A stretch of DNA of 7,919 bases from Tidjanibacter sp. (GTDB taxonomy: Bacteria > Bacteroidota > Bacteroidia > Bacteroidales > Rikenellaceae), in NCBI GenBank assembly GCA_017630115.1, contig JAGBVY010000121.1, forward strand, positions 1 through 7,919, given 5' to 3'. The number at the start of each line of letters is the position of its first letter. The stretch's first letter is position 1. Under the pieces are notes generated by a model. That model had not been told where the DNA came from. It saw only the letters and a program-made list of their open reading frames with translations, and did not search any database. Shown here piece after piece: positions 6,467 through 7,919 of this stretch. The translations under genes were made by a program, and so were the position numbers.

Positions 6467-7021
6467 TTAGGCCTGCTCGGAAGTGCTATCGTCGGCAAAA
6501 ATATCGGGCTGACGACGAGTAATGAGCGACAAGATAAGACCACACAAAAGGCCATAGAAAGCGTTGCTCACAACCGACGAAAGAGTCAAAATAAGAGGGC
6601 TTGTGACAGACTTCTGCATCATCGAATAGGTCTGCTCAAAGCTGTCGGCAGGAATCATATCCTGCATCTGGGCCATAGACTGCTCAACCACCTGCAACAA
6701 CTCCTCGCGGATGAAGAAATTGGCCATAACTGCCGAATAAACACCCGTCAGCACACCTGCAAAAATCATCATTGCCACCACAAAACCCACACCTCGGCCA
6801 TAGCTAAAACCGCTCTGCTTAGTGTGGCCGGCAGCGAATTTGCGAAGGAATCCGGCTGCAAGTAAAATACCGATTACAGTGGAGGCAATATCGACCACCT
6901 GAGCCAACGTTGTCTGCTCCTTAAAAGTCTGCGATAGGAGTGCAAATGCCACACTCACCAAGCCAATGATAGTACCACCTTTGAGCGCCTCGCTCCAAAA
7001 GTTCTTTTTGTTCTCGTTCAT
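6467..7021 (-). CDS. DUF4199 family integral membrane protein
   Basis: This 184-residue protein matches the Bacteroidota family DUF4199. Features include a charged N-terminus (MNENKKNFWSEALKGG), a second hydrophobic pair, the central FSYGRGVGFVVAMMIFAG segment (72-89) typical of the family, and YSAVMANFF just after it. Four membrane helices are visible at about residues 15-31, 42-60, 76-101 and 142-167. An amphipathic, acidic and Met/Gln-rich stretch (105-138) lies between helices 3 and 4, probably outside the membrane. The function is unknown. Its position 20 nt upstream of a GT2 glycosyltransferase suggests a role with that enzyme, for example in lipid-linked sugar handling, but this is inference. 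The start is ATG 7019-7021, 26 nt after the YciO-type gene; the stop is TAA at 6467. Confidence 0.87.
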   Translation of the reverse strand: MNENKKNFWSEALKGGTIIGLVSVAFALLSQTFKEQTTLAQVVDIASTVIGILLAAGFLRKFAAGHTKQSGFSYGRGVGFVVAMMIFAGVLTGVYSAVMANFFIREELLQVVEQSMAQMQDMIPADSFEQTYSMMQKSVTSPLILTLSSVVSNAFYGLLCGLILSLITRRQPDIFADDSTSEQA

Positions 7022-7047
7022 AATTATATCTGTCGTTTTATATGTTT

Positions 7048-7656
7048 CTATCTCAATTCTCCACCGCCCTCGCGCATAATCTCAGGCTCACCCGAAGTCA
7101 AATCCACCAACGTCGTGGGCATCAGACCACCATAGCCGCCATCGATAACCATATCGACCTCGCCATCGTAGCGCTCCAAGAGCAATTCGGGGTCGGTAGT
7201 GTACTCTACCACCTCATCGTCGTCTTTCACCGAAGCCGTAGCCAACGGAAACTCCAACCTTTCGACAATAGCCAGCGGAATGGCGTTATCGGGAATCCTC
7301 ACGCCCACACTCCTTCGACCTGCCAACGCCTTGTCGGGAACTTTATTGGAGGCTTCCAAAATAAACGTAAAAGGGCCGGGGGTATTGCGTTTGAGAATCT
7401 TAAACTGACCATTATCCACTTTGGCAAACCTATCGACCATCGAGATGTCGGAGCAGACTATTGAGAGCAATTTCTCGTCTTTGCCGCTTAGTTGGCGCAA
7501 ACGCTCAATAGCCTTGGCGCTGCGCAGCGAGCAACCGAAAGCATAAACACCATCGGTGGGATAGACAATAATACCATCCTCACGAAGGACTTTCAGCACC
7601 TTCTCCAATTCGCGTTCAGAGGGATTCTGTTGGTAGAGTTTAACAAACTGTGCCAT
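7048..7656 (-). CDS. YrdC/Sua5-fold protein, YciO subfamily
   Basis: This 202-residue cytoplasmic protein of the YrdC-like fold is often auto-annotated as L-threonylcarbamoyladenylate synthase. Motifs are IIVYPTDGVYAFGC (29-42), NTPGPFTFIL (91-100), RRSVGVRIPDN (114-124), PLATASVKDDDEVVEYT (137-153), DGGYGG (172-177), TTLVDLT (181-187) and EIMREGGGELR at the end. The opening MAQFVKLYQQNPSER and the order of these motifs match E. coli YciO better than TsaC/Sua5, and the linked Sua5 domain is absent. The SxN signature of true synthases (STSAN) reads ATASV here, so activity in t6A tRNA modification is uncertain. Start is ATG 7656. It is probably the first gene of the four-gene minus-strand run. 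No clear promoter is seen between it and the repeats upstream. Confidence 0.88.
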   Translation of the reverse strand: MAQFVKLYQQNPSERELEKVLKVLREDGIIVYPTDGVYAFGCSLRSAKAIERLRQLSGKDEKLLSIVCSDISMVDRFAKVDNGQFKILKRNTPGPFTFILEASNKVPDKALAGRRSVGVRIPDNAIPLAIVERLEFPLATASVKDDDEVVEYTTDPELLLERYDGEVDMVIDGGYGGLMPTTLVDLTSGEPEIMREGGGELR

Positions 7657-7671
7657 AACTTTTTAATTTTA

Positions 7672-7692
7672 GCGGTCAGCAGTCAGCGGTCA
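7672..7692. repeat. Three tandem heptamers (GCGGTCA / GCAGTCA / GCGGTCA)
   Basis: The units are 7672-7678, 7679-7685 and 7686-7692, the middle one differing by one base. They sit just upstream of the YciO-type gene (start 7656) and next to the longer direct repeats. They may be a slippage-prone tract or the edge of the repeat element; no function is evident. Confidence 0.7.
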
Positions 7693-7708
7693 GTTTCAGA
7701 CTGCATTG

Positions 7709-7798
7709 ATTTGGCGAAGATTTTTGAGGATTTTTCGGTGGGCTTACGAAGGAGCATAGTGGTTCTATGTGACTGAAAACACCATCGAAAATCACCCA
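7709..7798. repeat. Copy 1 of a 90-bp structured direct repeat (121-bp period)
   Basis: This stretch matches 7830-7919 at 87 of 90 positions (differences at 7742, 7775 and 7778). It has nested inverted symmetry: an outer imperfect arm GATTTTTCGGTGG (7729-7741) against CCATCGAAAATC (7782-7793), and an inner stem CATAG (7755-7759) / CTATG (7765-7769) around the loop TGGTT. There is no convincing coding sequence: an open frame of 77 codons on the minus strand merely reads through both copies. It looks like a non-coding repeat of the REP or MITE-like kind. Confidence 0.85.
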
Positions 7799-7829
7799 AA
7801 GAACTCCAACCTTTACAGTAGCACCACCT

Positions 7830-7919
7830 ATTTGGCGAAGATTTTTGAGGATTTTTCGGTGGTCTTACGAAGGAGCATAGTGGTTCTATGTGACTGAGAA
7901 AACCATCGAAAATCACCCA
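7830..7919. repeat. Copy 2 of the 90-bp structured direct repeat, reaching the window edge
   Basis: It has the same sequence and orientation as 7709-7798, displaced by exactly 121 bases and separated from copy 1 by 31 unrelated bases (7799-7829). The copy may continue past the edge, so its full length is unknown. The inner CATAG/CTATG stem is unchanged (7876-7880 and 7886-7890). Together with 7657-7708 this makes a gene-free stretch of at least 263 bases. Confidence 0.85.

Noticed and set aside
7683..7916. A 77-codon minus-strand frame through the repeats
   Set aside because: It simply reads both repeat copies, so its peptide is internally duplicated with no domain. The DNA-level hairpin symmetry explains the region better.
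7709..7919. CRISPR array
   Set aside because: The repeat unit is 90 bp, only two copies and one 31-bp spacer are present, and no cas gene is nearby. The unit is far longer than any CRISPR repeat.

Overview
This window reads as a Bacteroidota chromosome, most likely order Bacteroidales; family level is not certain. The reasons are DUF4293 and DUF4199 membrane proteins (both Bacteroidota-typical), a periplasmic S9 dipeptidyl peptidase IV, starts without Shine-Dalgarno sequences but with A- or C-rich leaders, and promoter elements of the Bacteroides type (TAnnTTTG at -7). No rRNA, tRNA, transposase, integrase or CRISPR array was seen.

Layout: (1) 1-572, minus strand: N-terminal 190 residues of a secreted dipeptidyl peptidase IV, cut by the window edge, with its own promoter at 652-682. 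(2) 729-1583, minus strand: nadC, quinolinate phosphoribosyltransferase. (3) 1584-1786: a divergent promoter region with a perfect short palindrome. (4) 1787-4930, plus strand: a compact three-gene cassette made of a small Ser/Thr-type protein kinase with its catalytic residues intact, a von Willebrand A (vWA) protein with a full metal-binding MIDAS site, and a pseudokinase fused to C-terminal WG-type repeats. The first two overlap by 19 nt and the third follows after 10 nt, so they are almost certainly co-transcribed. (5) 4951-4992: a strong stem-loop terminator, apparently bidirectional, shared with a convergent operon. (6) 5016-7656, minus strand: a four-gene run read in the order YciO-type protein, DUF4199 membrane protein, membrane-anchored GT2 glycosyltransferase, DUF4293 membrane protein. 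(7) 7657-7919: non-coding, with a heptamer repeat and two copies of a 90-bp structured direct repeat with 121-bp period, running off the right edge.

The flanking genes look like ordinary core metabolism and envelope genes. The part most likely to be an under-described system is the kinase / vWA / pseudokinase-WG cassette. It recalls the kinase-vWA-phosphatase triads described around TerY-type vWA proteins, but has no PP2C phosphatase in view. In its place is a dead kinase that has lost the catalytic Asp, the metal-binding Asp, the beta3 Lys and the activation segment, and that carries a probable ligand- or protein-binding repeat domain. A reasonable inference is a phospho-signalling module in which the vWA protein is adaptor or substrate and the pseudokinase-WG protein is regulator or sensor. 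What it responds to cannot be read from the sequence.
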